Origin: Halomonas sp. SpR8
GTDB lineage: Bacteria > Pseudomonadota > Gammaproteobacteria > Pseudomonadales > Halomonadaceae
Length of the DNA: 64,000 nucleotides
Direction of reading: 5' to 3'
Assembly: GCF_031010195.1 (NCBI RefSeq)
Contig: NZ_JAUAMC010000002.1
Coordinates: 496,001 to 560,000 of the forward strand
Part shown: piece after piece, positions 1 to 8,354 of the stretch
Layout: each line of letters starts with the position of its first letter
Numbering within the stretch: position 1 is the first letter of the stretch
Notes under the pieces: model-generated
The model's input: only the letters and a program-made list of their open reading frames with translations
Database searches by the model: none
What the model was told of the DNA's origin: nothing
Translations under genes and position numbers: made by a program

Positions 1-174
1 AATTTCTTCGGGCTGCTGACCCAGCACATAGCGAAAAAACAGCATATGGACGACCGTCACGGCGATCCAAATCGCGGTCACCAAAAAACCGTCATACAGC
101 ATGGCGCCCAAACGGCGGCCAAGGCCCGCTGGCCATACGCTGTCCAACTGAGTAAAGCGTCGTGTTTGCCTCAT
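1..174 (-). CDS. RDD family membrane protein, N-terminal part (runs off window start)
   Basis: Only the first 58 codons are visible; the gene continues beyond the left edge. The reading frame starts with ATG at 174 and reads MRQTRRFTQLDSVWPAGLGR, then a hydrophobic stretch. An R/D-containing start followed by GLGRRLGAMLYDGFL matches the opening of RDD domain proteins, small polytopic membrane proteins of poorly known function (some act as ion exchangers). A purine-rich AGGAG lies about 10 bases upstream of the ATG. It lies downstream of lptG on the same strand, a frequent position for RDD genes in related gammaproteobacteria. Family assignment rests on the short N-terminus only. Confidence 0.7.
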   Translation of the reverse strand, partial: MRQTRRFTQLDSVWPAGLGRRLGAMLYDGFLVTAIWIAVTVVHMLFFRYVLGQQPEEI

Positions 175-238
175 TCTTTCTCAGCTCCTGGCTGTTTATG
201 AGCGGTTTTTAGGCGATAAGAAGCAGTGATGTCGTTGT

Positions 239-268
239 GGCATTAACCGTTGCGGCATTAACCGTTGC
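239..268. repeat. Tandem duplication of a 15-bp unit at the lptG stop codon
   Basis: The unit GGCATTAACCGTTGC occurs twice head to tail. The second copy contains the lptG stop codon (TAA at 260-258 on the minus strand) and the first copy lies just past it. It looks like a small replication-slippage duplication; no function is claimed. Confidence 0.6.
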
Positions 269-1337
269 GACGCAGAAAGTAGATCCCGACCCCGGCGCAC
301 GCCAGTGTCGGCACCAGCACCGCCCAGATGGGCGAGAAGCCAAAAATCGTCGAGGCGGGGGCTAGTAGGTCCTGAACGTACTTAAAGCTTAGCCCGGTTA
401 CCACGCCGTAAAACACCCGAGTACCAGCAGCCACCGTACGCAGCGGGCCAAACACAAAGGAGGCGGCAATCAGCACCAGCGAGCCCATGGTCAGCGGCAT
501 CAGCATCTTCTGCCAAAAATACAGCAGCGCCTGATCATTCTGCAGGCCCTGATCTCCGAGAAACTGGGCATAGGCCCAAAGCTCGCTGGGTGCCTGGCTC
601 TCAATATCGCGCAGCAGCCGCTCTAACTGAGAGGGGGTAAAAGAGGTCTCCCAGCCCATGCTTGCCGTCTGGTCAGACTCGGTGTGGTCGTTAAAAATAC
701 GCGTGGTCGACACATTTTCCAAACGCCAGGCATCGCCCTCCCAGCGAGCCCGCTGGGCGTAGGTGGCTTCGACTAGCTGGCGGTCATCAAAGCGATAGCG
801 GGTTAAATCGAGCACCACATCATCGGCACGAATCGCCCCGAAGCGGTAGACGCTGTCGCCCTCAATCTGCCAGCCGCTGCGGCTGGTTAGCATGGCGCCT
901 TCACCCTGGAGTTTTTCCAGCCGCCACGCCTCGGCATACTGCTCAGTGCGCGGGCTGACATACTCGGCAACCAGCAGCACCACAACGACCACCACCAGCA
1001 CCGGCTTCATTACGCCCCACACAATCCGCGCCAGGGAGCAGCCAGCGGCGCGCATAACGGTGAGCTCGTTGCTGGAGGCCATGCTGCCTAAACCAATCAG
1101 CGCGCCGATTAATACCGCCACCGGGGCGTATTGGTAGAAGCGCCAGGGCGTGCGCATTAACAGGTAAAGCAGCACATCAAGGGCAGTATAGCCAGCTTGC
1201 ACATCGCCTAAATCATCTATATAGGCAATGGTAATATCCAAGCCCAATAGCACGAATTGGACGACGACAATCGCCGCCAGCACGTTGCGGGCAATATAAC
1301 GGTCGAGACGATCAGCTACCGTTAACAACTTCAGCAT
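258..1337 (-). CDS. lptG: LPS export ABC transporter permease LptG
   Basis: Inner-membrane permease of the LptB2FG complex, which extracts lipopolysaccharide from the inner membrane and passes it to the LptC-LptA bridge. The protein is 359 residues, the usual length, with N-terminal membrane segments, a large periplasmic beta-jellyroll region in the middle and three C-terminal membrane segments ending in FLRRNG. The start chosen is the ATG at 1337 (MLKLLTVADRLDRYIARNVL), which overlaps the lptF stop codon by one base in TAATG; a longer in-frame extension inside lptF is rejected. Translational coupling with lptF is expected. Known family role; the substrate is inferred from homology. Confidence 0.95.
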   Translation of the reverse strand: MLKLLTVADRLDRYIARNVLAAIVVVQFVLLGLDITIAYIDDLGDVQAGYTALDVLLYLLMRTPWRFYQYAPVAVLIGALIGLGSMASSNELTVMRAAGCSLARIVWGVMKPVLVVVVVVLLVAEYVSPRTEQYAEAWRLEKLQGEGAMLTSRSGWQIEGDSVYRFGAIRADDVVLDLTRYRFDDRQLVEATYAQRARWEGDAWRLENVSTTRIFNDHTESDQTASMGWETSFTPSQLERLLRDIESQAPSELWAYAQFLGDQGLQNDQALLYFWQKMLMPLTMGSLVLIAASFVFGPLRTVAAGTRVFYGVVTGLSFKYVQDLLAPASTIFGFSPIWAVLVPTLACAGVGIYFLRRNG

Positions 1338-2416
1338 TATCGCATCCCCTTGCGTTGCGAGCGCCACAGCATTAGCAGGCCCAACCCCAAGAACAGCCCG
1401 TGTACCGGCCATACGCCCAGCGTGGTGGGCCAGGTACCGCTGCCAATGGCATCGACCACCGCCAGCAGCATGCTGAGGTAGGCGACGTATAAAAATACCG
1501 CGGGGAGCAATTTGCCAAAACGCCCCTGACGGGGATTTACCCGGGAGAGCGGCTGCGCCATCAAGGCCAGCACGAACACCATTAATGGCAGACCCGCACG
1601 CCACTGAAACTGCGCTTGCGCACGTGAGCTAGGGTTATTCCAGAGCGCGGGCGTAGTCGCATATTCGAGTGAATCCAGCTCTTGCCGGTCGCGACTCAAG
1701 CCTAAACGCAGCGTGTAGCGCTCGAATGTGAGCCGCTCAGCGCTTTGCTCGCCAGGGGTTACGCCGTACCGCTCGCCATCATTCAGCACCAAAAAACGGC
1801 TGCCTGTTTCGAGCCGGGTTTCCTGATATCCCGAGGCTGCGCGGGTCACGAAGTCGTGGGTTCCTTCGTCGTCCTGCTGGTTCTGCTCGTGCACCAGGAC
1901 ATCCTGCATTTCCGTGCCGTCGCTGGAAAAGCTGCCAATGTAAGCAGTACGCCCACCGCCAAACTCTTGAAAGCGCCCGGGGGCGAGTACGGAAACATCC
2001 AGGCGGCTACGCTGCTCTTCCAATGCGGTTTCGGTTTGCAGAGCACCATAGGGCGTCAGCCACAGACTGCACACCCCCACCAGCACCGCCACCACGCTAG
2101 CGGGCAGCAGCGTGACTTTTAGCAACCGTGTGGGGCTCATCCCGCAGGCAACCATGACGGTGATTTCGCTGTTCATATACAGCTGCCCATAGGCAAGCAT
2201 GATGCCTAGAAAAAACGACAACGGTAAAATCAGCTCCATAAAGCCAGGCAGATGAAACATCATCAGGCTGCCTAACATGGTGACGGGAATATCGCCTTCC
2301 GCTGCGTCCGAAAAATAGCGAATAAAGCGGCTCCCCATGATCACCAGCAGCAGAATGCCAGCAACCGCCGACATGGTGAGCAATACTTCGCGAGTTAAAT
2401 ACCGAAATAAAATCAA
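1337..2416 (-). CDS. lptF: LPS export ABC transporter permease LptF
   Basis: Partner of LptG in the LPS extractor LptB2FG. 359 residues with the MILFRYLTREVLLT opening typical of LptF, a periplasmic domain in the middle and C-terminal membrane helices. The start codon is TTG at 2416, supported by a GGAGAG ribosome site about 4 bases upstream and by the match of the N-terminus to the family. It diverges from pepA across a 146-bp intergenic region, the arrangement known from other gammaproteobacteria. LptB, LptC and LptA are not in this window. Confidence 0.95.
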   Translation of the reverse strand: MILFRYLTREVLLTMSAVAGILLLVIMGSRFIRYFSDAAEGDIPVTMLGSLMMFHLPGFMELILPLSFFLGIMLAYGQLYMNSEITVMVACGMSPTRLLKVTLLPASVVAVLVGVCSLWLTPYGALQTETALEEQRSRLDVSVLAPGRFQEFGGGRTAYIGSFSSDGTEMQDVLVHEQNQQDDEGTHDFVTRAASGYQETRLETGSRFLVLNDGERYGVTPGEQSAERLTFERYTLRLGLSRDRQELDSLEYATTPALWNNPSSRAQAQFQWRAGLPLMVFVLALMAQPLSRVNPRQGRFGKLLPAVFLYVAYLSMLLAVVDAIGSGTWPTTLGVWPVHGLFLGLGLLMLWRSQRKGMR

Positions 2417-2562
2417 CGCGCTCTCCGGCTAGTCTTGCAGGATGCCATGCATTACGCCCATGGCTTGGGTACACTAATCAAACTATTCACAGTCCCTTTT
2501 CAAAATCAAAAGCAACGGGGCATTATCCCGAATCCCTCGATGCTTGTCTTGTTGGAGACGTC

Positions 2563-4083
2563 ATGGAATTTTCCGTTCAGACTGCTAACCCAGCTAAAAC
2601 CGAAACGGCCTGCTTGTTGGTGCCAGTTTTTAAAGCTGGCGACCTTCTGCCCACCGTTGCCAAACTGGACGACGCCAGCGAGCGACTGATCGGCCAACTG
2701 CTGGAGCGTGGCGACTTTGACGCGGCGCTGGGTAACGTGCAGATGGTCCCCTTTGCACCTGGCCTGGGTGCCGAGCGCATCTTACTCGTTGGCCTGGGCG
2801 AGCGCGAAAAATGTCAGGAAGCCGCCTTTATCAAAGCGCTAGACGCCGCCATGACCGCCCTTGTGAAGCTGCCGGTTGATGAGGCCAGCAGTGTGCTTAG
2901 CGATGTGCCCCTGGCTGATCGCGACCCGGCCTGGAAAGCGCGCAAGGTGATGGAAGCCGCAGAGCGGGCCATTTATCGCTTTGATCAGTTCAAGTCGACT
3001 CCTGCACCGGCTCCCAGCCTTGCCAAGCTGACGTTAATCGTTAGCGATGCCGACGCCGTTTCGCAAGTGAAGCAGGGTGCATTAGTGGGCAACGCCATTG
3101 GCCAGGGCATCAACTACACCCGTACCCTGGGTAACCTGCCCGGTAACGTATGCACGCCCAGCTACCTGGCCGAACAGGCTCAGCAGTTGGGCCGTGACTC
3201 ACAAGGCGCGCTCGAGGTCGATATTCTTGATGAAGAAGCGCTGGAAGCCCTGGGTGCAGGCTCGCTGCTCTCTGTAGGTCGTGGCAGCAAAGAGCCGACA
3301 CGCCTGATCGTGATGAAGTACCAGGGTGCTGAAAATGCCGACGAAGCCCCCCATGTATTGGTAGGCAAAGGCATCACCTTTGATACCGGCGGCATTTCGC
3401 TAAAGCCCGGCGAAGGCATGGACGAAATGAAATTCGATATGTGCGGCGCTGCCAGCGTGTTCGGCACCGTGAAAGCCGTGCTGGCGATCAAACCCAAGCT
3501 CAATCTGGTGTTTATTGTTGCCGCTGCGGAAAACATGCCCGACGGCCATGCCACCAAGCCCGGCGATATCATCAAAACCCTTAAAGGGTTGACCGTCGAA
3601 GTGCTTAATACCGACGCGGAAGGCCGTTTAGTGCTGTGCGATGCGCTGACTTACGCCGAGCGCTTTACCCCGGCAAGCGTGGTCGACATTGCCACCCTCA
3701 CTGGCGCGGTCATTATTGGCCTGGGCCACCACGCCACCGGCCTGCTCTCCAACGACGACGACCTAGCGCTGGATCTGCTGGATGCGGGCGAAGCCGCTTG
3801 GGATCGCGCTTGGCACCTGCCGCTATGGGACGAGTACCAGGAGCAGTTGGAGTCCAACTTTGCTGATCTGGCTAATATTGGCGGTCGCCCGGCGGGCACC
3901 ATTACCGCCGCATGCTTCCTGTCGCGTTTTGCCGATCACTTCCCCTGGGCGCATCTGGATATTGCCGGTACTGCTTGGCACTCCGGCAAGCAGAAAGGCG
4001 CCACCGGCCGCCCGGTCGGGCTATTAACCCAGTACTTACTCGACCGTGAAGCCGACGCCCAAGTAGAAAATAGCGACGTCTAG
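2563..4083 (+). CDS. pepA: Leucyl aminopeptidase PepA (M17)
   Basis: Cytosolic zinc/manganese aminopeptidase that removes N-terminal residues from peptides; in E. coli it also binds DNA in Xer recombination and carAB regulation. The 506 residues match the family length. The catalytic domain shows GKGITFDTGG with the metal-binding lysine and aspartate, and the M17 signature NTDAEGRLVL near residue 350. The ATG at 2563 follows GGAGA with a good spacer. The N-terminal macro-like domain precedes the catalytic half. It is transcribed away from lptF. In relatives it is followed directly by holC and valS; here ilvE intervenes. Confidence 0.96.
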   Translation: MEFSVQTANPAKTETACLLVPVFKAGDLLPTVAKLDDASERLIGQLLERGDFDAALGNVQMVPFAPGLGAERILLVGLGEREKCQEAAFIKALDAAMTALVKLPVDEASSVLSDVPLADRDPAWKARKVMEAAERAIYRFDQFKSTPAPAPSLAKLTLIVSDADAVSQVKQGALVGNAIGQGINYTRTLGNLPGNVCTPSYLAEQAQQLGRDSQGALEVDILDEEALEALGAGSLLSVGRGSKEPTRLIVMKYQGAENADEAPHVLVGKGITFDTGGISLKPGEGMDEMKFDMCGAASVFGTVKAVLAIKPKLNLVFIVAAAENMPDGHATKPGDIIKTLKGLTVEVLNTDAEGRLVLCDALTYAERFTPASVVDIATLTGAVIIGLGHHATGLLSNDDDLALDLLDAGEAAWDRAWHLPLWDEYQEQLESNFADLANIGGRPAGTITAACFLSRFADHFPWAHLDIAGTAWHSGKQKGATGRPVGLLTQYLLDREADAQVENSDV

Positions 4084-4101
4084 CAACACAATCAAGCAAT
4101 C

Positions 4102-4130
4102 AACGGTTGCCTTTATTTGATGCAACCGTT
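4102..4130 (+). terminator. Hairpin just after pepA
   Basis: A perfect 9-bp inverted repeat, AACGGTTGC (4102-4110) and GCAACCGTT (4122-4130), separated by 11 bases, begins 18 bases after the pepA stop. There is no T-run, so it is at best a weak intrinsic terminator or a transcript-stabilising 3' structure. Confidence 0.4.
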
Positions 4131-4149
4131 ACACCTAAACACATTAGCG

Positions 4150-4170
4150 TGTGCCTTATTTCAAGGCACA
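4150..4170 (+). promoter_or_regulatory. Hairpin in the ilvE upstream region
   Basis: Perfect 8-bp stem TGTGCCTT / AAGGCACA with a 5-base loop, 79 bases before the ilvE start. It could be part of a leader structure or a second 3' hairpin of pepA. No leader peptide rich in branched-chain codons was recognised nearby, so amino-acid attenuation is not claimed. Confidence 0.3.
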
Positions 4171-4249
4171 TGTTACGTCCACTTTAACGCTTATATTACG
4201 ACGCCTATATTTGCCCTTCAGGGCTTGGATCAAGTAGAGAGAACATGCC

Positions 4250-5347
4250 GTGCCCACTAACTTTGAGATTTTGCCATCCAACCAGCCGATAGCCGATGAG
4301 ATCCGTGACAACATTCTCAAAAACCCCGGCTTTGGCAAACACTTTACCGATCACATGGCCCATGTGCGCTGGACCGTTGACGCCGACTGGCACGGCCATC
4401 AGGTGCGCCCCTACGGCCCGCTAACTCTCGACCCGGCTGCTTCTGTACTGCATTACGGCCAGGAGATTTTTGAGGGCATCAAAGCTTATCGCCACGCCGA
4501 CGGCTCAATCTGGACGTTCCGCCCCGAGAAAAACGCCGAGCGTTTTCGCCGTAGCGCCCGACGCCTGGCGCTGCCGGAGCTTTCCGATGATGATTTCATC
4601 GGCTCTCTGAAAGCGCTATTGGCTCAGGACCATAGCTGGGTGCCAACGCCCGCCAGCGCTTCTGACGAGTGCAGCCTCTATCTGCGCCCGTTTATGATCG
4701 CTTCAGAAGCCTTCTTAGGCGTTCGCCCCGCCCACGAGGTCGACTACTACGTGATCGCCTCCCCCGCCGCGGCGTATTTTAAAGGTGGTATCGCGCCGGT
4801 TTCCATCTGGCTCTCTTCGAACTTTAAGCGTGCAGCTCCCGGCGGCACTGGCTTTGCCAAGTGTGGCGGCAACTACGCTGCCTCATTAGCGGCACAGAAA
4901 GAGGCCGAAGCCCACCAGTGTGGCCAAGTAGCATTTCTCGACGCTGCCGAAAACAAGTGGGTCGAAGAGCTGGGCGGTATGAACCTGTTCTTCGTCTTCA
5001 AAGACGGCCGTTTGGTGACACCACGCCTGACCGACACCATTTTGGAAGGCGTAACACGCAACTCTGTACTGACCCTAGCCAAAGATGAAGGCTTAACGCC
5101 GGAAGAGCGTCCGATTAGCATTGATGAGTGGCGGGAAGGCGCGGCCTCTGGTGAGATCACTGAGATATTTGCCTGCGGTACCGCCGCGGTCATCACCCCG
5201 GTGGGCGAGCTGGTCACCGAGAACGAGCGTATCAAGCTAGCTGCCGGTGGCAATAATGAGATTGCCATGCGCATTCGCACCAAGCTGCTCGACCTGCAGT
5301 ACGGCCGCAGTGAAGATAAATACGGCTGGCTCACCCAGCTGGTTTAA
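4250..5347 (+). CDS. ilvE: Branched-chain amino acid aminotransferase (class IV PLP enzyme)
   Basis: Catalyses the last transamination of leucine, isoleucine and valine synthesis. 365 residues, matching the longer BCAT type (mitochondrial-like, group II) rather than the 309-residue E. coli IlvE. Motifs seen: HYGQEIFEGIKAYR, the PLP lysine in GFAKCGGNYAAS (about K204), EELGGMNLFFV and ACGTAAVITPVG. The start is GTG at 4250 after a purine-rich AGAGAGAA; an ATG five bases upstream is out of frame. It sits between pepA and holC, where it interrupts a conserved neighbourhood. A GC-rich hairpin follows the gene. Confidence 0.92.
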   Translation: MPTNFEILPSNQPIADEIRDNILKNPGFGKHFTDHMAHVRWTVDADWHGHQVRPYGPLTLDPAASVLHYGQEIFEGIKAYRHADGSIWTFRPEKNAERFRRSARRLALPELSDDDFIGSLKALLAQDHSWVPTPASASDECSLYLRPFMIASEAFLGVRPAHEVDYYVIASPAAAYFKGGIAPVSIWLSSNFKRAAPGGTGFAKCGGNYAASLAAQKEAEAHQCGQVAFLDAAENKWVEELGGMNLFFVFKDGRLVTPRLTDTILEGVTRNSVLTLAKDEGLTPEERPISIDEWREGAASGEITEIFACGTAAVITPVGELVTENERIKLAAGGNNEIAMRIRTKLLDLQYGRSEDKYGWLTQLV

Positions 5348-5380
5348 GCCGGTTTAACACCAGCGCTTAAGACCTCATCG

Positions 5381-5401
5381 CCGCCGCAGCTTTTGCGGCG
5401 G
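5381..5401 (+). terminator. Possible intrinsic terminator of ilvE
   Basis: Stem CCGCCGCA / TGCGGCGG (8 bp, loop GCTTT) 33 bases after the ilvE stop, followed by TGCTGTTT, a poor T-tract. Likely a leaky terminator that also lies 34 bases before holC. Confidence 0.5.
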
Positions 5402-5435
5402 TGCTGTTTCTGGAACCGACTTACCTGGAACCGCC

Positions 5436-5867
5436 ATGGCGCGCATTGATTTCTATATTTTGCCCGACACTACGCTAGAGGCGCGTTTGCAGTTTGCCTG
5501 CAAACTCGCCGAAACCATCTGGCGTAAAGGCTACCGCCTGCACCTGCACTGCGAGGATAAAGCCCTCGCCGAACAAGCGGATGACACGCTGTGGAATTTC
5601 CGCCCGGACGCCTACCTGCCCCACGCCTTGGAAGATAGCGAAATGGCCACCAGCGTGCCGATCACGCTAGGCTGGCAGCAGTTGCCAGTACCCACCGAAG
5701 AGACCGCGCTGCTTAACCTGCACCCCGATATTCCCGAAGGTGTAGAGCTCTACGCCCGGATCGCCGAGATCATTAACCAGCACCAACAAGTGCTGGTCGC
5801 CAAACGCGCCTGCTGGCAACGTTATAAAGAGCTCGGTCATGAAGTTGTGCCGCATAAGCTGGGGTAG
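5436..5867 (+). CDS. holC: DNA polymerase III chi subunit HolC
   Basis: Chi links the clamp loader of DNA polymerase III to single-strand binding protein. 143 residues, the usual size. The opening ARIDFYILPDTTLEARLQFACKLAETIWRKG (read in parts) and the later FRPDAYLPH and VPITLGW segments are characteristic of the family. In most gammaproteobacteria holC is flanked by pepA and valS; here both sides are separated by extra genes. The ATG at 5436 has only a weak GGAA upstream. Confidence 0.93.
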   Translation: MARIDFYILPDTTLEARLQFACKLAETIWRKGYRLHLHCEDKALAEQADDTLWNFRPDAYLPHALEDSEMATSVPITLGWQQLPVPTEETALLNLHPDIPEGVELYARIAEIINQHQQVLVAKRACWQRYKELGHEVVPHKLG

Positions 5868-5950
5868 GCACAATGCATCCAGCGCGGAGAGGCTTGACCA
5901 GACGCTGAAATTGATGCCTTTCTCCATCGCGAGCTGAAGCGAAGTAAGCC

Positions 5951-7402
5951 ATGACGATAATTGAACTTCTTGAGATGGTCGCACGCGGCGAAGACAGCCG
6001 CCATCAGTTCAAACGCGATGCCACCAACGCGGATAGCCTTGCCGCTGAGATGGCCGCCTTTGCCAACAGTGGCGGCGGGTGGCTGCTTCTGGGCGTGAAT
6101 GATGACGGCTCGATTGCGGGACTGGATGGCGCGGCTGTTCGGCGGTTGAACCAGTTGCTGGGCAACGCCGCTTCTCAGCATGTGCGCCCACCAGTGCATC
6201 CATTGACCGAGAATGTACAGACAGAACAGGGCATTGTAATAGTAATGGAAGTGCCCGATGGATTGGCCAAACCTTATCTCGATAATCAAGGTCGCATTTG
6301 GGTCAAGCAGAGTTCAGACAAGCGACACGTGACCTCCCGCGAAGAGTTGCAGCGCATGTTCCAGCGCTCCGGGCTGGTTTACGCTGATGTAGTACCGGTA
6401 GCGGATACCTCGGTGGAGGATATCGATGACAAGGCGTTTACTGCCTATTTCAATCGTCGCTATGGCGAGAGCAGCGAGTTCTCTGGCCTGACCCAAGAGC
6501 AGTTACTGCAGAACTTGGGCCTAGCCGATGGGCAGGAGTTGAATCTGACGGGGCTGATGCTTTTTGGTCGCAATCCTCAGCGCTGGCGTCCGGCCTTTGA
6601 AGTGAAGGCAGTGGCCTTCCCCGGCACCGCGCTGCACGATACTCGCTACCTGGATAGCGAAGATATCAAGGGCACCTTACTGGAGCAGTTCCGTGGCGCT
6701 TTTGCCTTTATCAAGCGCAATTTGCACCATGTGCAGCACGGGCGTAGTTTCAACACCCTGGGCGAGTTGGAGATTCCCGAAACGGCGCTGGAAGAGTTGC
6801 TGGTCAATGCCTTGATTCACCGAGATTACTTCACCAGCGCTTCCGTCCGCTTGATGGTCTTTGCCGATCGTGTGGAGATTGTCAGCCCTGGCCACCTGCC
6901 AGATAGCCTGAGCGCTGAGGACATTCGCCGGGGACAAACCATTCGCCGCAACCCCACGCTCACGGAGCATGCGTCCCATATCCTGCCCTACCGCGGTATG
7001 GGCAGTGGCATTCCACGAGCGCTTGAGGCATGGCCTCAGATTGACTTGCTTAATGACCCTTCAGGCAATCAATTCAGTGCAATCGCTTGGCGGCCAGAGG
7101 CGGAGTGGACGGACGATACCCCACCAGTCACCGGGGAAGTCACCGGGGAAGTCACCGGGGAAGTGACCGGGGAAGTGACACGACTTCTCTCGGTCTTGCA
7201 AGGCGAAATGAAGCGCTCAGATATACAGGCAGCGCTTGGGTTGAAGCATGAAGACCACTTTCGTGAATCCTATCTGCGTCCGGCCTTAGAGATCGGCGCT
7301 ATTGAAATGACAATTCCCGACAAGCCACGCAGCAGCCGTCAGAAGTACCGTCTGACAGCAGCCGGGCAGAAATGGGTAGCCAATCAAGGAAGACAACATT
7401 GA
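5951..7402 (+). CDS. AlbA-like (Schlafen-type) DNA-binding / HATPase-like regulator with VTGE repeats
   Basis: 483 residues. The N-terminus (about 1-130) has the AlbA_2/Schlafen-like pattern, EDSRHQFKRD followed by AAFANSGGGWLLLGVNDDG. Residues about 270-370 resemble the ATPase-like C-terminal region of the COG2865 group: LEELLVNALIHRDY, VEIVSPGHLPD and YRGMGSGIPRALE. Four VTGE repeats (residues 393-408) form a linker to a C-terminal winged-helix-like segment of about 65 residues. Such proteins are annotated as putative transcriptional regulators and often sit in restriction-modification or mobile islands; their biochemical role is not well established. It lies between holC and valS and so is probably a recent insertion. 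No partner R-M gene is intact here. Confidence 0.8.
   Translation: MTIIELLEMVARGEDSRHQFKRDATNADSLAAEMAAFANSGGGWLLLGVNDDGSIAGLDGAAVRRLNQLLGNAASQHVRPPVHPLTENVQTEQGIVIVMEVPDGLAKPYLDNQGRIWVKQSSDKRHVTSREELQRMFQRSGLVYADVVPVADTSVEDIDDKAFTAYFNRRYGESSEFSGLTQEQLLQNLGLADGQELNLTGLMLFGRNPQRWRPAFEVKAVAFPGTALHDTRYLDSEDIKGTLLEQFRGAFAFIKRNLHHVQHGRSFNTLGELEIPETALEELLVNALIHRDYFTSASVRLMVFADRVEIVSPGHLPDSLSAEDIRRGQTIRRNPTLTEHASHILPYRGMGSGIPRALEAWPQIDLLNDPSGNQFSAIAWRPEAEWTDDTPPVTGEVTGEVTGEVTGEVTRLLSVLQGEMKRSDIQAALGLKHEDHFRESYLRPALEIGAIEMTIPDKPRSSRQKYRLTAAGQKWVANQGRQH
7127..7174 (+). repeat. In-frame 12-bp tandem repeat encoding VTGE
   Basis: Four head-to-tail copies of GTCACCGGGGAA (the last with GTG in place of GTC), followed by a partial fifth copy. 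Each copy encodes Val-Thr-Gly-Glu, so copy-number changes would keep the reading frame and only vary the linker between the ATPase-like and C-terminal winged-helix parts of the host protein. Confidence 0.95.
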
Positions 7403-7403
7403 T

Positions 7404-7701
7404 ATGGGCAAACCAACCTTAAAAGAGGGAAGACTGGTTAAGGCCAATGCCCTGAGCATTGATTGATTCGATCCGTCAAGGTGCCAGCGAAGGCGAGCCA
7501 ACCGTGACTCCCCTCGGCAGCGTGAGTTCTGCGCTGAGCGTGCCGTCTGGAGCGGTGGCCGCTAACCAACTTCAGCAACGCATCCAGTCAATCCTGTTCA
7601 AGCATACCAACATCTCGACGAAGCCCGAGAAGATCATCAGCCACAAACACGTGACCCCGCACTTGGCGGGATCATCAACAAAAGCAGGCAATCGCTGTTA
7701 G
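7404..7701 (+). pseudogene. Degenerate gene remnant downstream of the AlbA-like regulator
   Basis: An ATG at 7404 opens MGKPTLKEGRLVKANALSID and stops at a TGA near 7466. In the next frame the text continues without a break as SIRQGASEGEPT and so on to a TAG at 7701, which suggests one ancestral frame split by a frameshift. The distal part contains HKHVTPH, which recalls the box before the catalytic Arg of tyrosine recombinases, but the expected following LRHT is absent. I do not recognise the gene with confidence; a truncated integrase or other island gene is only a possibility. Confidence 0.35.
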
Positions 7702-7713
7702 TACGTCTTCGCC

Positions 7714-8181
7714 TTAGCCTCCCTGTTGCTGCTGTTGCATTTGCTGTTGCATCTGTTGCATTTGCTGTTGCATTTGCTCCTGCTGCTGAGCCACGGCCTC
7801 ATCCAGTTGATCGCGCTGTTCCTGAGTGAAAACGCCTTCAATCTGAGACTGTATGATAATGCTATCAGCGGTCATCTCGGCCGTTAGGTCACCAAGACGC
7901 TCTGCGTCCGCCCGAATAGCAGCTTCGTCGTAATCAGGCTTAACGTGCTCACTGAGCTGCTGTTGCAACTGCTGGGCTTCCTGCTCATTGGCACCGATGT
8001 CATCTTGCATCTGGGTCAAAAGGTTGCTGAGTTCCTCCTTCTGCCCGTCATCCAGATCCACCATTTCGTCGAGTTGGTTAACCTGATCATCTACACTGGG
8101 AGCACCCATTTGCTGAGCCATAGCGGGCACACTGAACACTAGGGCGGCAACTGCCGGAACGAAAAGTTTAGCTACCTGCAT
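7714..8181 (-). CDS. Spy/CpxP-like periplasmic protein with Gln/Met-rich tail
   Basis: 155 residues from the ATG at 8181, which has GGAG about 6 bases upstream. A signal peptide is clear: MQVAKLFVPAVAALVFSVPA with cleavage after AMA. The mature part is helical and charged, with two LTxxQ-like segments (DLDDGQKEELSNLL and FTQEQRDQLDEAV) typical of the Spy/CpxP group of periplasmic chaperones or stress sensors. The last 25 residues are almost only Gln and Met. It diverges from the MFS gene. Regulation by an envelope-stress system would fit the family but no Cpx site was identified. A generic coiled-coil periplasmic protein is the alternative. Confidence 0.65.
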   Translation of the reverse strand: MQVAKLFVPAVAALVFSVPAMAQQMGAPSVDDQVNQLDEMVDLDDGQKEELSNLLTQMQDDIGANEQEAQQLQQQLSEHVKPDYDEAAIRADAERLGDLTAEMTADSIIIQSQIEGVFTQEQRDQLDEAVAQQQEQMQQQMQQMQQQMQQQQQGG

Positions 8182-8354
8182 TAAAGACTCCAATTGCGTA
8201 CAAAATAAATTTTCTCCCCGGCAAAATCCTGGCGGGTCTTGCGGTACTCTCGGACTCCGACAATGCTGTTTTCAAAAAATTCGTCGTAACGACAAATTGT
8301 TGATTACCATAAGTGGGGCCTTGCCGGTCCATTTGCACTTATGGAGACGTCAAC

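Noticed and set aside
7127..7174. Possible CRISPR-like array
   Set aside because: Units are directly adjacent 12-mers without spacers and lie in frame inside a coding gene.
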